DNA of 64,000 nucleotides, taken from JAEYFP01 sp964566545 (GTDB taxonomy: Bacteria > Bacillota > Clostridia > Lachnospirales > Lachnospiraceae). The notes below the pieces were generated by a model that saw only the letters and a list, made by a program, of their open reading frames with translations, did no database searches and was not told the origin of the DNA. Positions 7,533-15,674 of this stretch are shown here, in pieces. The position numbers and the translations under genes were made by a program. Location of the stretch: assembly GCA_964566545.1 (NCBI GenBank), contig CAZMIX010000001.1:1-64000 (forward strand), read 5' to 3'. The first letter of the stretch is position 1; each line of letters opens with the position of its first letter.

Positions 7533-7979
7533 TTACAGATATCTTTTCAGGTAAACCATATCCACTAACTGCTGTCCATTTTCATACATAGGATGGTCGT
7601 AATTGTCCACAAAAAAATTTTTAACAATGTGTGATTTTGTAAATCCGCATTTCTCATAGAAATGAAGTATCTCAGGGCAATCGCCTGTTCCAACATATAA
7701 CTCGTTGCCAGATTTTTTGTAGAAATCGGCAATAAAAGAGATTAGATATTGTCCATATCCCTTCCGTTCATATTTGGGAACCGTAACAATATTCTTAATT
7801 TCATAAACGCCGAATTGCTCTTGTGTAACAACGCAAATCGCTTTAACATCATCCTCACACAAGGCGAACATATCACCACGATACAAATATTTTTCTATCA
7901 TACTTACCTGTTCATCTGCAATAAGTAACAATTCCATGTACTTTGTTTTATCACTGTCAACAATTTTCACAACTTCCAT
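7533..7979 (-). CDS. GNAT-family N-acetyltransferase
   Basis: A 148-residue protein with the acetyl-CoA-binding GNAT core. Motif A reads IVTVPKYERKGYGQYLISFI (residues about 64-83), containing the RKGYGQ pyrophosphate loop. FYEKCGF at about 109 is the usual motif B. The acceptor substrate cannot be inferred. It stands alone between the convergent methyltransferase gene and the structured repeat at 8067-8192. Confidence 0.85.
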   Translation of the reverse strand: MEVVKIVDSDKTKYMELLLIADEQVSMIEKYLYRGDMFALCEDDVKAICVVTQEQFGVYEIKNIVTVPKYERKGYGQYLISFIADFYKKSGNELYVGTGDCPEILHFYEKCGFTKSHIVKNFFVDNYDHPMYENGQQLVDMVYLKRYL

Positions 7980-8066
7980 TCGATATTTCCCCTTTCCTTC
8001 CTCTGTTATCTTTACAAATCCATTATACTCTTTTCAATTTCAAATAGGGGAACACACATCATTATA

Positions 8067-8192
8067 ACAAAAGCGTGCTCCGCCTACTCTCACAGCCAAA
8101 TGCTCGGGCAGCACAGCTTTTATTCCACGCGCGTAGCTGCGCATATAATGTTCTTATATAGGAAATCCGGAGGAGTTTCCTATATAAGAAAC
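8067..8192. repeat. Structured dispersed repeat, copy A (~125 bp)
   Basis: This intergenic stretch aligns over its full length with 27270-27393. Shared landmarks are acaaaag at the left end, gcacagctttt, the ctgcgcatataatg block, and a right-end hairpin. It can form three hairpins: AAAAGC-GTGC with GCAC-A-GCTTTT, GCGC...GCGC around tagct, and TTCTTATATAGGAAA with TTTCCTATATAAGAA. The paired arms differ between the copies yet stay complementary. Its right end abuts an intrinsic terminator, as in copy B. No coding function is credible. Confidence 0.85.
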
Positions 8193-8222
8193 AGATGTGC
8201 CACTTTGTAAAGCGGCACATCT
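8193..8222 (-). terminator. Intrinsic terminator of the CD3324-type gene
   Basis: AGATGTGCC (8193-8201) pairs perfectly with GGCACATCT (8214-8222), and CTTT/AAAG extends the stem inside. On the minus strand a T-rich GTTTCTT follows. It lies only a few bases after the stop codon of the gene at 8225 and directly against repeat copy A. Confidence 0.75.
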
Positions 8223-8224
8223 AC

Positions 8225-8497
8225 TCATAAAATTTGTATACTTCGTATAATACGTTGAATACTTTTGGGGGTTAAAAAGTATTTCTCTGACAGTTCAAAA
8301 ATAGTCGTGCCGTCTTTAAAACTATTGTATATTTCAAAATTTCTTTCTTTGAAATATGTTTTCGTATCTGTCTTTTCTCCCCACTTACATTTTTTTGATT
8401 TTATTTTTGGAATGTATATAACTTGCCCGTCAACATATTCTTGAATTTTTTCAATCAATCCCTCGGGCAGAATTTCCAAAGCATGAACATAGCCCAT
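8225..8497 (-). CDS. CD3324-family small protein (Mor-like helix-turn-helix)
   Basis: A 90-residue protein resembling the CD3324 family of Clostridia. It starts MGYVHALEILPEGLIEKIQE, has YVDGQVIYIPK, then WGEKTDTKTYFKERN, and ends in a helix-turn-helix-like FELSEKYFLTPKSIQRIIRS. The family is related in sequence to Mor/C-type phage activators, but the chromosomal copies have no known target. The ATG is preceded by AGGAGGGCG. It is monocistronic with a clear terminator. Confidence 0.75.
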   Translation of the reverse strand: MGYVHALEILPEGLIEKIQEYVDGQVIYIPKIKSKKCKWGEKTDTKTYFKERNFEIYNSFKDGTTIFELSEKYFLTPKSIQRIIRSIQIL

Positions 8498-8729
8498 TGC
8501 GCCCTCCTAAAAAATATTCTTTAGGATAGCAAAAGCTATTGATATTCTGTTTGGGTACTATGCAACAGCCTTTGCTATGCACAATCCTTCCTGCTTTTTC
8601 TTATGGATCATCCCCCCTGTCCTTTATAGGATAGCTAAGGCACGTTTTGTTTTTAAGTCACCGCAATATGCTCACAAAATGCTCATTGACAGCTCTATGC
8701 AATCTGCTACCTTCGGACTGTCAGTTTTC

Positions 8730-9149
8730 TTATAACCAGGTAATATGAAATACGAGCTGGCAAATCAGTTTTACAAACCATTGTACAAGAATAAGACCCG
8801 CACCGATTAAAATGAACAGAACCAAACGACCTTCATGCTCCTCACCAATCCTAAAATGCTTCAGAAGAAACATCTTTCCCATAAAAACCAAATATACGAC
8901 GGCAAAATAAAGCACTGCCGGATGGTAGAAAAAGCTTTTTACAGGCTTTAACCGCAAAAGGGCGAAAAACGCTCTCGTACCGCCACAGCCGGGACAATAA
9001 ATCCCTGTCACGCGTTTAAACTCGCACCCGTCATACTGAAGCAGCAGCCAATCCAAACCGCCAAGCACGCCAATCAATACGACCGCCATACCGAAAAAAA
9101 ACAGAACCTTGCCGCAGGCATAAAATACTTTGTTCGTATTGCCGGTCAT
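8730..9149 (-). CDS. DUF2752 membrane protein
   Basis: A 139-residue protein with three hydrophobic segments and the DUF2752 signature CPGCGGTRAF at about residue 52. The cysteines could bind a metal or cofactor, but no function is established for the family. It follows the DUF4190-type gene by 12 nt on the same strand, so the two are probably co-transcribed. A second DUF2752 protein is encoded at 17111-17569 and shares the CPGCG(G/M)TRA motif but little else by eye. Confidence 0.8.
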   Translation of the reverse strand: MTGNTNKVFYACGKVLFFFGMAVVLIGVLGGLDWLLLQYDGCEFKRVTGIYCPGCGGTRAFFALLRLKPVKSFFYHPAVLYFAVVYLVFMGKMFLLKHFRIGEEHEGRLVLFILIGAGLILVQWFVKLICQLVFHITWL

Positions 9150-9161
9150 AGCATTCCCATT

Positions 9162-9653
9162 CTATAAATCCAAAGAGTCCATAATATCCTGATAAAGCAC
9201 GCCGCTGTCACCAGCTACCGTACCTATCAAAACAAGAACCAACATAATGATAGCAAGCACTGCTCCGATCCCTCCGGTAATCAGACCCGCAATCGCCATA
9301 TTTCTTCCATCAGCATTTTTCTTAAGGCTGAGAATGCCAAATACGATCGCAACACCCGCAAGAATAATGGATAAATACCATGCGCAGCAGCAAAGAATGG
9401 ATAAAATACCACAAACCATCGATGCGATAGAAAATCCGATATTTCCACCTGATACCGGCGGCTCACTGTTAACCGGCTGCTGATAATTGTACTGCGGTGC
9501 TGGCTGTACATTCGGAGTCGGCGCCGCCTGTGAATATGTATTTTCCGTCACCGTCTCCTGTACCGGTGCGCTCTCCTGTACCGGTGCGCTCTCCATTACC
9601 GGCGTACCTTCCGATACCGGTGTGTTATTGACGTTCATTTCATTTTCTTCCAT
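9162..9653 (-). CDS. DUF4190-type membrane protein with proline/glutamine-rich N terminus
   Basis: A 163-residue protein starting MEENEMNVNNTPVSEGTP. An in-frame ATG further upstream exists, but this one has AAGGAGG 7-8 nt before it. Residues about 10-65 are disordered, with repeated APVQE and PxP units. Two membrane segments follow (about 75-100 and 115-145), separated by the LSLKKNADGRNMAIAGLITG loop typical of DUF4190. The DNA encoding ESAPVQESAPVQE is a tandem duplication. Function is unknown. Confidence 0.75.
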   Translation of the reverse strand: MEENEMNVNNTPVSEGTPVMESAPVQESAPVQETVTENTYSQAAPTPNVQPAPQYNYQQPVNSEPPVSGGNIGFSIASMVCGILSILCCCAWYLSIILAGVAIVFGILSLKKNADGRNMAIAGLITGGIGAVLAIIMLVLVLIGTVAGDSGVLYQDIMDSLDL

Positions 9654-9690
9654 TCTTTTCCTCCTTGAAAAATTATTATGAATTTGTTTT

Positions 9691-9719
9691 ATTATAACAT
9701 ACCAACCCATTTTTTCCAA
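9691..9719 (-). promoter_or_regulatory. Promoter of the DUF4190-DUF2752 pair
   Basis: On the minus strand TTGGAA (9714-9719), a 17-nt spacer and TATAAT (9691-9696), the latter preceded by TG as an extended -10. It is divergent from the WYL regulator promoter at 9777. Confidence 0.6.
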
Positions 9720-9776
9720 ATAGATTCTTTTTATTGATAACAGGCGGAGCCAGCAGAAATAAAATATCAATAAACC

Positions 9777-9806
9777 TTGACAGATACTTGTCAGGGTTAT
9801 TATAGT
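9777..9806 (+). promoter_or_regulatory. Promoter and palindromic operator of the WYL regulator gene
   Basis: TTGACA (9777-9782) and TATAGT (9801-9806) lie 18 nt apart. TGACA-GATACT-TGTCA (9778-9793) is an inverted repeat covering the -35 box, the position expected for an autoregulatory operator. The same half-sites recur at 10783-10797 in front of the gene downstream. Confidence 0.6.
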
Positions 9807-9830
9807 AGAATCAGGTTTGGAGGTAATTTC

Positions 9831-10733
9831 TTGAGAGAAAGCAGATTATTTAGAATTGTATATTACCTATTGGAAAAAGGGCGGGTTACAGCGCCTGAAT
9901 TGGCGGAAAAATTCGAGGTGTCCGTACGGACAATTTATCGTGATGTGGATGTGATCAGCAGCGCCGGCATCCCCATATACGTTACAACAGGTAGAAATGG
10001 CGGTATACGGATTCTGGACGACTACGTATTGGAAAAATCCTTTTTTTCCGACCAGGAAAAGCAGGAGCTGTTGGCGGCATTACAAAGCCTGTCCGTGATA
10101 AGCCATTCCGGCAAAGAAGAAATGCTGACAAAGCTGTCCGCACTTTTTCGCATTCATTCGGAAAATTGGTTTGAAGCGGATTTTTCGCGATGGGGCAATC
10201 TGACACAGGATCACACGACCTTTGAATTACTGAAAAATGCGGTAATCCGTCACAAAACCGTATGCATTACTTATTACAGTTCGTATGGCGAACAAAGTAA
10301 ACGAAGGATTCATCCCCTCAAGCTGCTGTATAAATCAAAGGAATGGTATGTAAAAGCCTATTGTACAGAGAAAAAGGACTTTCGTATCTTCAAGCTTCAC
10401 CGCATCGCAGAAGCCAAGCTTTTGGACGAGGAATTCACGCCTGTTGATTTTCCAGAGGAACGGAATATACAATCAAAGGTTTATAACAAAATAACGCTTC
10501 GGTTTTCAAAAGATGCGGCATATCGCGTTTATGACGAATTTGAAGCTGACCAGATCGAACATCAGGAAAACGGGGATTTGATTGTTTCCCCCAAAATACC
10601 GGAAGATGCCTGGCTCATAGGCTTCCTGCTCTCATTTGGTACCCAGGTTGAAGTTATGGAGCCGTTCTATTTGCGGAAGATACTATCTGACGAAGCGAAA
10701 AAAATTCAGGAAAAAAACAACGTGCGCATCTGA
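9831..10733 (+). CDS. YafY-type transcriptional regulator with HTH and WYL domains
   Basis: The protein is 300 residues if translation starts at the TTG at 9831, which has GGAGG 7 nt before it; upstream codons overlap the promoter and are unlikely to be translated. The N terminus is a DeoR-like helix-turn-helix (GRVTAPELAEKFEVSVRTIYRDVDVISSAG). A WYL domain follows from about residue 130, with the YKSKEWYVKAYC core. WYL domains sense ligands or nucleic acids. It probably controls itself and the YoaP-type gene downstream, as both promoters share a TGACA/TGTCA palindrome. Confidence 0.85.
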   Translation: MRESRLFRIVYYLLEKGRVTAPELAEKFEVSVRTIYRDVDVISSAGIPIYVTTGRNGGIRILDDYVLEKSFFSDQEKQELLAALQSLSVISHSGKEEMLTKLSALFRIHSENWFEADFSRWGNLTQDHTTFELLKNAVIRHKTVCITYYSSYGEQSKRRIHPLKLLYKSKEWYVKAYCTEKKDFRIFKLHRIAEAKLLDEEFTPVDFPEERNIQSKVYNKITLRFSKDAAYRVYDEFEADQIEHQENGDLIVSPKIPEDAWLIGFLLSFGTQVEVMEPFYLRKILSDEAKKIQEKNNVRI

Positions 10734-10782
10734 TTTTTTATAACAGAAAAATGGAAGGATTTTTTTATTATAAAACAAAACA

Positions 10783-10815
10783 TGACATGCGGTGTCAAGG
10801 TTTGTTGGATATAAT
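10783..10815 (+). promoter_or_regulatory. Operator-like palindrome and -10 box before the YoaP-type gene
   Basis: TGACA-TGCGG-TGTCA (10783-10797) repeats the half-sites of the WYL regulator's own promoter with one base less spacing. TATAAT follows at 10810-10815, with no good -35 at 16-18 nt. The palindrome stands where the -35 should be, which fits an activated or tightly regulated promoter. Confidence 0.5.
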
Positions 10816-10854
10816 GATAGATACAAGGCCGTAGCTGCCGATAGGAGGAAAAAC

Positions 10855-11604
10855 ATGAGCGAGCAATTTATCAATATAATCCCTGATAATCTGGACAAAG
10901 AGCATCTATGCTGTGCCATCGCGGACAAAAAGCACCAGTGCGGTGTCGTCGATAAAAAGCAATGGTTAACGGAACGGATTTCGGAGGGGCATGTGTTCCG
11001 AAAGCTGGATGCAAAAGGAAAGGTCTTTATCGAATATGCGCCGTTAGAGACAGCATGGACGCCCATCTGCGGCGAGAATTTTCTGTATATCTATTGCCTT
11101 TGGGTATCGGGTTCCTTTAAGGGGAAGGGGCATGCGAAGGCGCTTCTTGAATACTGCATCGAGGACGCCAGAGCGCAGGGGAAATCCGGCGTTTGCGTGC
11201 TTAGCTCCAAAAAGAAAAAGCCTTATTTAACCGATAAGGGATTTATGCTTCATTATGGCTTTGAGGTGGCGGATACCGCCGGCGATGAGTATGAGCTGCT
11301 GTCCTTTTCTTTTGATGGAAAAAAGCCTTATTTTACGGACAGCGCAAAGCAAATGTGCATCGAGGATAAAGCGCTGACGATCTATTACGGCCTGCAATGC
11401 CCGTATATTCCCGATTGCATCGAACAGATCAAACATTATTGCGAGCAAAATCGCATCCCGCTCAAGCTGATTGCGGTCGATCGTTTGGAAAAAGCGAAAA
11501 GCGTTCCCTGCGTTTTCAATAACTGGGCTGTTTTTTACAATGGAAGCTTTGAAACAGTGCATTTATTAAATGAGGGCTACTTGAAAAAATTGTTGGCACG
11601 ATAA
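10855..11604 (+). CDS. yoaP: GNAT N-acetyltransferase with C-terminal YoaP domain
   Basis: A 249-residue protein matching Bacillus YoaP in length and layout. The GNAT core lies in about residues 60-160, with the acetyl-CoA loop GSFKGKGHAKALLE. The C-terminal 70-80 residues (YYGLQCPYIPDCIEQIKHYC...VFNNWAVFYNG) form the YoaP domain, with two cysteines in CPYIPDC. The substrate is unknown. The ATG is preceded by TAGGAGG. It lies just downstream of the WYL regulator and shares its operator motif. The gene name is by resemblance only. Confidence 0.75.
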   Translation: MSEQFINIIPDNLDKEHLCCAIADKKHQCGVVDKKQWLTERISEGHVFRKLDAKGKVFIEYAPLETAWTPICGENFLYIYCLWVSGSFKGKGHAKALLEYCIEDARAQGKSGVCVLSSKKKKPYLTDKGFMLHYGFEVADTAGDEYELLSFSFDGKKPYFTDSAKQMCIEDKALTIYYGLQCPYIPDCIEQIKHYCEQNRIPLKLIAVDRLEKAKSVPCVFNNWAVFYNGSFETVHLLNEGYLKKLLAR

Positions 11605-11639
11605 TTTTCCCAAAAGCCAACACTCCGCCGGATATAAGT

Positions 11640-12164
11640 TTAGTTTTCCATTCTTTTTATTACTTCCTCTACAGAAATACATTCGGCGTATCTATCTTTC
11701 CAAATAAACTCGTTATAGTAACAATAGCTTTCCTGCCCTGTCAAAAATGAATTATTTACAGTTGTATTTGTATACGCGGGTACAATTATATGAAACCCAT
11801 GTTCAAATCCACATTTGACACTGGCATCCATACAATAATCCGTTTGGAGTCCGACAACAACGATATTCTTCTCGTTTTTGCCGTTCAGATAGTTCAATAA
11901 TCCGGTACTTTTAAAGGGACTGTTGACTGTTTTATCAAATATTCTGTCGTTGGATTGAGGTTTAAATTCTTCATAAATTTCAAATCCATCCGTTCCTTTT
12001 GTCAGTTCACTTCCAACACCGTCGTCATGCCGCACATAAATGATTTCAATTTCATTATTCCTCGCAGCGTTTATCAGCTTTTTTACATTAGAGACAAACG
12101 TATTAAAATGATATAGTTTCTCATTCATAATTTGCCTTTGAGTATCTATCACTAATAAAACCAT
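11640..12164 (-). CDS. Isochorismatase-family cysteine hydrolase
   Basis: A 174-residue protein of the isochorismatase-like fold. The expected catalytic triad is visible: D7 in VIDTQ, K78 in FDKTVNSPF and C111 in GLQTDYCMDAS. Members hydrolyse small amides such as nicotinamide, ureidoacrylate or isochorismate ethers; no residue here fixes the substrate. Length is normal. It is convergent with the YoaP-type gene and apparently monocistronic. Confidence 0.85.
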   Translation of the reverse strand: MVLLVIDTQRQIMNEKLYHFNTFVSNVKKLINAARNNEIEIIYVRHDDGVGSELTKGTDGFEIYEEFKPQSNDRIFDKTVNSPFKSTGLLNYLNGKNEKNIVVVGLQTDYCMDASVKCGFEHGFHIIVPAYTNTTVNNSFLTGQESYCYYNEFIWKDRYAECISVEEVIKRMEN

Positions 12165-12242
12165 TTTATTGTTCTCCCAAATTTCTATTTGTCTCTAAGT
12201 ACGGCATGACTATTTTATCCGACTTAAATCTGCAATTTTGTA

Positions 12243-12662
12243 TTACAGCACCTCAAAGTTCTCCGATTTAAAATTGCTGTAATATCTTCCTTTATCGGCA
12301 GTGAAGCGCAAAACGCAATAGTCGGGATCGGTGACTCCTTCCGGGTAATACATCGTATCTCCCTCCCGCCATATCATTTCTTTGGCATCGCCATCTTCCA
12401 ATACTTCCACCATCCCCTTCAGCATCACGCCCCTGAAAAACCGCTTATCGCAAAAGTAGAGGCAGGCCCTGGGATTTTCCCGATATTGGGAAACCCTCAT
12501 GGAAGACGTGTTGGTCGTAAAATAAAATGTCTTAATTCCCTCCCGTTTTCGCGGCGGCAGCATCGCTTTCGTATTAGGAAAACCCTCCTCATCAACGGAA
12601 CTGATAAATGCTGTGCTTTGTTTCTCTATTAAATTGCCAATCGTTTTTTCAACATCTCTCAT
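12243..12662 (-). CDS. Pyridoxamine 5'-phosphate oxidase-family flavoprotein
   Basis: A 139-residue split-barrel protein, probably FMN- or F420-type binding. MRDVEKTIGNLIEK is the likely start, with AAGGAGG 9 nt upstream; the open frame reaches 12701 but without a better site. The segments AFISSVDEEGFPNTKAM and YFTTNTSSMRVSQYRENPRACLYFCD are typical of the family. It is a paralogue of the protein at 16112-16546. An HxlR-type regulator remnant lies upstream. Confidence 0.8.
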   Translation of the reverse strand: MRDVEKTIGNLIEKQSTAFISSVDEEGFPNTKAMLPPRKREGIKTFYFTTNTSSMRVSQYRENPRACLYFCDKRFFRGVMLKGMVEVLEDGDAKEMIWREGDTMYYPEGVTDPDYCVLRFTADKGRYYSNFKSENFEVL

Positions 12663-12733
12663 AAATACAAGCCTCCTTTTTCCGTAATTATATTTGCTCA
12701 CGCCGGTAAAGTAAAGTACAGACTTTTTTGTTA

Positions 12734-13006
12734 CTACATCAGACCTTTTTCTTTCAAAAGATCCCCTTTCCCATCCTCCAGCATCATTTCGATTCCCACA
12801 CTCTGCATGATCGAAATCGCCTCAAATATTTTCATTCCGCGCTCCGTCAAAAAATAATCCACCTTAAGAGGATAGCCTGCATAAATTATTTTTTCGACTG
12901 CGCCGGAGGAAATAAGCTCACTTAAGTGCTGAATCAACATTTTTGGGCTGATCCCCTTGATTTCTTTTTCCCTCCATGTGCTTCGCCTCCGGCAGATCTT
13001 TCGCAT
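12734..13006 (-). pseudogene. HxlR-family regulator remnant, N terminus missing
   Basis: The reading contains the second half of an HxlR winged helix: EIKGISPKMLIQHLSELISS, then KVDYFLTERG. The conserved N-terminal half with its cysteine and KWxxxIL segment is not found in any frame upstream, where only 17 low-complexity residues precede. HxlR proteins are usually 105-120 residues with both halves. This is therefore most likely a 5'-truncated gene, though a short product from an internal ATG cannot be excluded. Confidence 0.55.
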
Positions 13007-13203
13007 TTGTTTTCTTCACACACATTATATACGGGCGGATGCGTAATGGCAATCGCATTATGCAAATGCGCCTGAAGCAATGATACATTTTTTTATTGGG
13101 AAAATAGAAAATTGGCTGTATAACCTCCTCAAGTGTAGAAAAAGAAGCAGGATTGTAGTAGAATAAGGGCATCGACAAATCGATCTATGGAGGGCTAATT
13201 TTT

Positions 13204-13833
13204 ATGGCTAATCGTTATCATGTGATAGATGAAAAAACTTGGGAAAGAGCAACGCACTGTAGGATTTTCAGAAATATTGTTGATCCTGCATTTTGTGTGA
13301 CGTTTACGGCAGATATTACAAATTTCCTGCAAAAAACCAGACAGCAAAAGTTTTCTTTTACTATTGCAATGGTATATGCCGTATGCAAATGTGCAAATGA
13401 AATAGAAGCCTTTAGGTATCGTTTTTTAGACGAAAAAATCGTTTTGTTTGACAAGATCGATACCGCGTTTACATATCTGAATCAAGAAACTGAATTGTTT
13501 AAAGTGGTTAATGTTCCGATGCAGGATAATATTCAAAGGTATGTAAGGGTAGCAACAAAAACTGCAAAGGAACAGAAAGAATATTTTACCGGACCTTTAG
13601 GAAATGATGTTTTCCAATGCTCCGCCATTCCGTGGATAACATATACTCACATCTCTCACACTAATTTGGGCAAAAAGGACAATGCAACACCTTTATTTGA
13701 TTGGGGAAAGTATTACGAAAAAAACGGGGGAATGGTTTTGCCAATATCCGTTCAAGCACATCATTCATTTGTTGACGGTATCCATATTGGTAAATTTGCA
13801 GATAGTTTACAGAAGTATATGGACGATTATTAA
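13204..13833 (+). CDS. Chloramphenicol acetyltransferase-like protein (CatA fold)
   Basis: A 209-residue protein, slightly shorter than classical CAT trimers (about 215-220). The catalytic motif HHSFVDGIH near the C terminus supplies H187 and D191 in the HxxxD arrangement, and SAIPWITYTHIS matches the CAT strand that carries the active-site serine or threonine. GGAGGG lies 9 nt before the ATG. Many clostridial genomes carry CAT-like genes whose drug activity has not been shown, so resistance is a possibility rather than a conclusion. It is 12 nt before the DUF1835-type gene and may be co-transcribed with it. Confidence 0.8.
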   Translation: MANRYHVIDEKTWERATHCRIFRNIVDPAFCVTFTADITNFLQKTRQQKFSFTIAMVYAVCKCANEIEAFRYRFLDEKIVLFDKIDTAFTYLNQETELFKVVNVPMQDNIQRYVRVATKTAKEQKEYFTGPLGNDVFQCSAIPWITYTHISHTNLGKKDNATPLFDWGKYYEKNGGMVLPISVQAHHSFVDGIHIGKFADSLQKYMDDY

Positions 13834-13845
13834 AGGAGAGCTTCT

Positions 13846-14820
13846 ATGATTGAAATCGTTTTTAATGAAAGTGCCTGCGCAAGCCTGAAAATAGCGCAGA
13901 ATTATGGCAGGGGTGAAAATGACGCGTGCAGCATCGGTGTGATTATCAGCCATGCGGACGGCAGCAAGCCGACCGAGAGGGAAATAGAGGATGCCAGGCG
14001 GGAAGCGGAGGAACAGGAGCGCCTGGCGCGGGAAAGCGCCGTTCCCTTGGGTGGTAATTCTGCGGATGTCTATGGATTCAGTCTTTCACTGAGTATAGGC
14101 GATATTTCCGAAATTGAGCCCGGCGCTCTGCGGCGGCGGGAGCTGGAACACCTATACAGCCTTTATCCCCATGAGGAGGGCCTTCAGGCCGCTCATGAAA
14201 TGCTGCAAAGAGCAAAGGATAATCTGAAAACCATTTGTGACCGTGTGGCGGCAGGAGAGGCCATCCGTATCTGGTACAGCAGTCAGCCGGATGAACTTTG
14301 CGGGCTCTATTGGTTTATGGCCCAACTGGATCGGCTGGAGGAATGCCGCGGACAAATATCGATGATCAAGCTTCCCGAATGGGAAACCGGTAAAAAAGGC
14401 ACTATCTTGCGCACCTTTAGCTGCGGCGAAGTCATGCCCGGAGCATGGCACCGATATCTTTCCCTGCAAAGCCCTGTGCCGGCAGCATTTCGACAAGACT
14501 GCGCCGCTCATTGGCTGACGCTTCAAAAGGAAGGAGCTCCTCTGCGCGCAGTGCTGAACGGACGGTTGGTCAGTGTGCCGGAAGCGTTCTACGACGATTT
14601 TATTATCCGTGAAATCACGGCAGAAAGTGAAGAATTTCAGGAGGCGATGATCGTCGGCCGGGTGCTCGGAAAATACCGGCTCGGCATCAGCGACGCCTGG
14701 ATCGCGCTTCGCATAGAAGAAATGATTTACGCCGGAAAACTTGAAGCCGTAACGGAATCCGCAGCGGGTATGCCTGTTTATCATCGGGTGTTAAAAAAGA
14801 GCGCAGGGTTTTTTACATAA
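13846..14820 (+). CDS. DUF1835/DUF3658-domain protein
   Basis: A 324-residue soluble protein. The N-terminal half (about 1-190) matches the DUF1835 pattern beginning MIEIVFNESACASLKIAQ. The C-terminal half (about 220-320) has the DUF3658 segment IVGRVLGKYRLGISDAW followed by IALRIEEMI. A charged stretch rich in E and R (about residues 45-65) joins the parts. No enzymatic function is established. It begins 12 nt after the CAT-like gene and ends 12 nt before the broken methyltransferase, suggesting one operon. Confidence 0.75.
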   Translation: MIEIVFNESACASLKIAQNYGRGENDACSIGVIISHADGSKPTEREIEDARREAEEQERLARESAVPLGGNSADVYGFSLSLSIGDISEIEPGALRRRELEHLYSLYPHEEGLQAAHEMLQRAKDNLKTICDRVAAGEAIRIWYSSQPDELCGLYWFMAQLDRLEECRGQISMIKLPEWETGKKGTILRTFSCGEVMPGAWHRYLSLQSPVPAAFRQDCAAHWLTLQKEGAPLRAVLNGRLVSVPEAFYDDFIIREITAESEEFQEAMIVGRVLGKYRLGISDAWIALRIEEMIYAGKLEAVTESAAGMPVYHRVLKKSAGFFT

Positions 14821-14832
14821 AGGAGATGCCCT

Positions 14833-15587
14833 ATGGACTTTCGAAAAACTTATGACAGGATTCCGGAGCAGTTTGACAAATGGCGGCCGCGTTATTGCGA
14901 CGAGCTTTATGATGCGGTGATCGCATACGCGGGGCTTGACCCGGGCAAGGCGGCGCTTGAAATCGGCCCGGGGACGGGACAGGCCACGGAGCCTTTTTTG
15001 AAAACGGGCTGCAATTATCTGGCGATTGAACTTGGAGAACATCTTGCGGCGTTCATGCGAAACAAATTCGGCACGTATGATAATTTCCATATTGTAAACG
15101 CCGACTTTGAAACCCATGATTTCGGCGCACAAAATTTGATCTGGTATATTCGGCCGCAACCATACAATGGATCCCCGAAAAAATCGGATTCCCCAAAATC
15201 TATGATCTGCTCAGGCGCGGCGGAACGCTGGCGATGTTTATGACCTATACGGATGAGAAAACGGCGAACGGCGCGCTGTATGACGCAATACAGGAGGTCT
15301 ATGACAACTGCTTTTGCCCCGAAACAAAATATACCTGCAAATTAGATTATGGCAACGCTGTTCATTACGGATTTACGGAGCTTAAATACCACGAGTGGAA
15401 AAAGGTGCGGGTATTCAATGCAGAGGAATATGTAGAATATGTAAGCAGCACACAGGTGGAGCAAATCACGCTGCAGGAGCCTTACCGGTCAAGGTTTTTT
15501 GACGGTCTCAAAGAAGCAGTCACCAATGCCGGAAACCGGATCATTCTGAATGATACGATCGCTTTATACCTGACAAAAAAGTTCTGA
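14833..15587 (+). pseudogene. SAM-dependent methyltransferase broken by a frameshift
   Basis: The 5' part (14833-15130) encodes a class I methyltransferase start with motif I ALEIGPGTGQATEPFLKTG. The frame is lost at AAAA, 15131-15134. Adding one A restores a smooth reading: KFDLVYSAATIQWIPEKIGF, then LLRRGGTLAMF, continuing into the open frame that ends at 15587. The joined protein would be about 251 residues, normal for the family. Cause is either a real single-base deletion in a short A run or an assembly error. A GGAGA site precedes the ATG. Confidence 0.8.
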
Positions 15588-15612
15588 TCATAAAGTATCT
15601 TATCTATTTTTG

Positions 15613-15654
15613 TTGACATTAATAGTACTATATAGTATTATACTAAATAGTACT
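15613..15654 (+). promoter_or_regulatory. Promoter and large palindromic operator of the marR operon
   Basis: TTGACA (15613-15618), 17 nt, TATTAT (15636-15641). The -10 lies within a 31-bp near-perfect palindrome: AGTACTATATAGTAT (15624-15638), one T, ATACTAAATAGTACT (15640-15654), with a single mismatch between arms. MarR-family repressors bind such symmetric AT-rich sites in their own promoters. Confidence 0.75.
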
Positions 15655-15674
15655 TGATGGCTGGGAGGATTATT

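Noticed and set aside
8498..8729. Riboswitch or third repeat copy
   Set aside because: A few small inverted repeats (such as atagcaaaagctat) exist, but there is no match to the 125-bp element and no recognisable riboswitch core.
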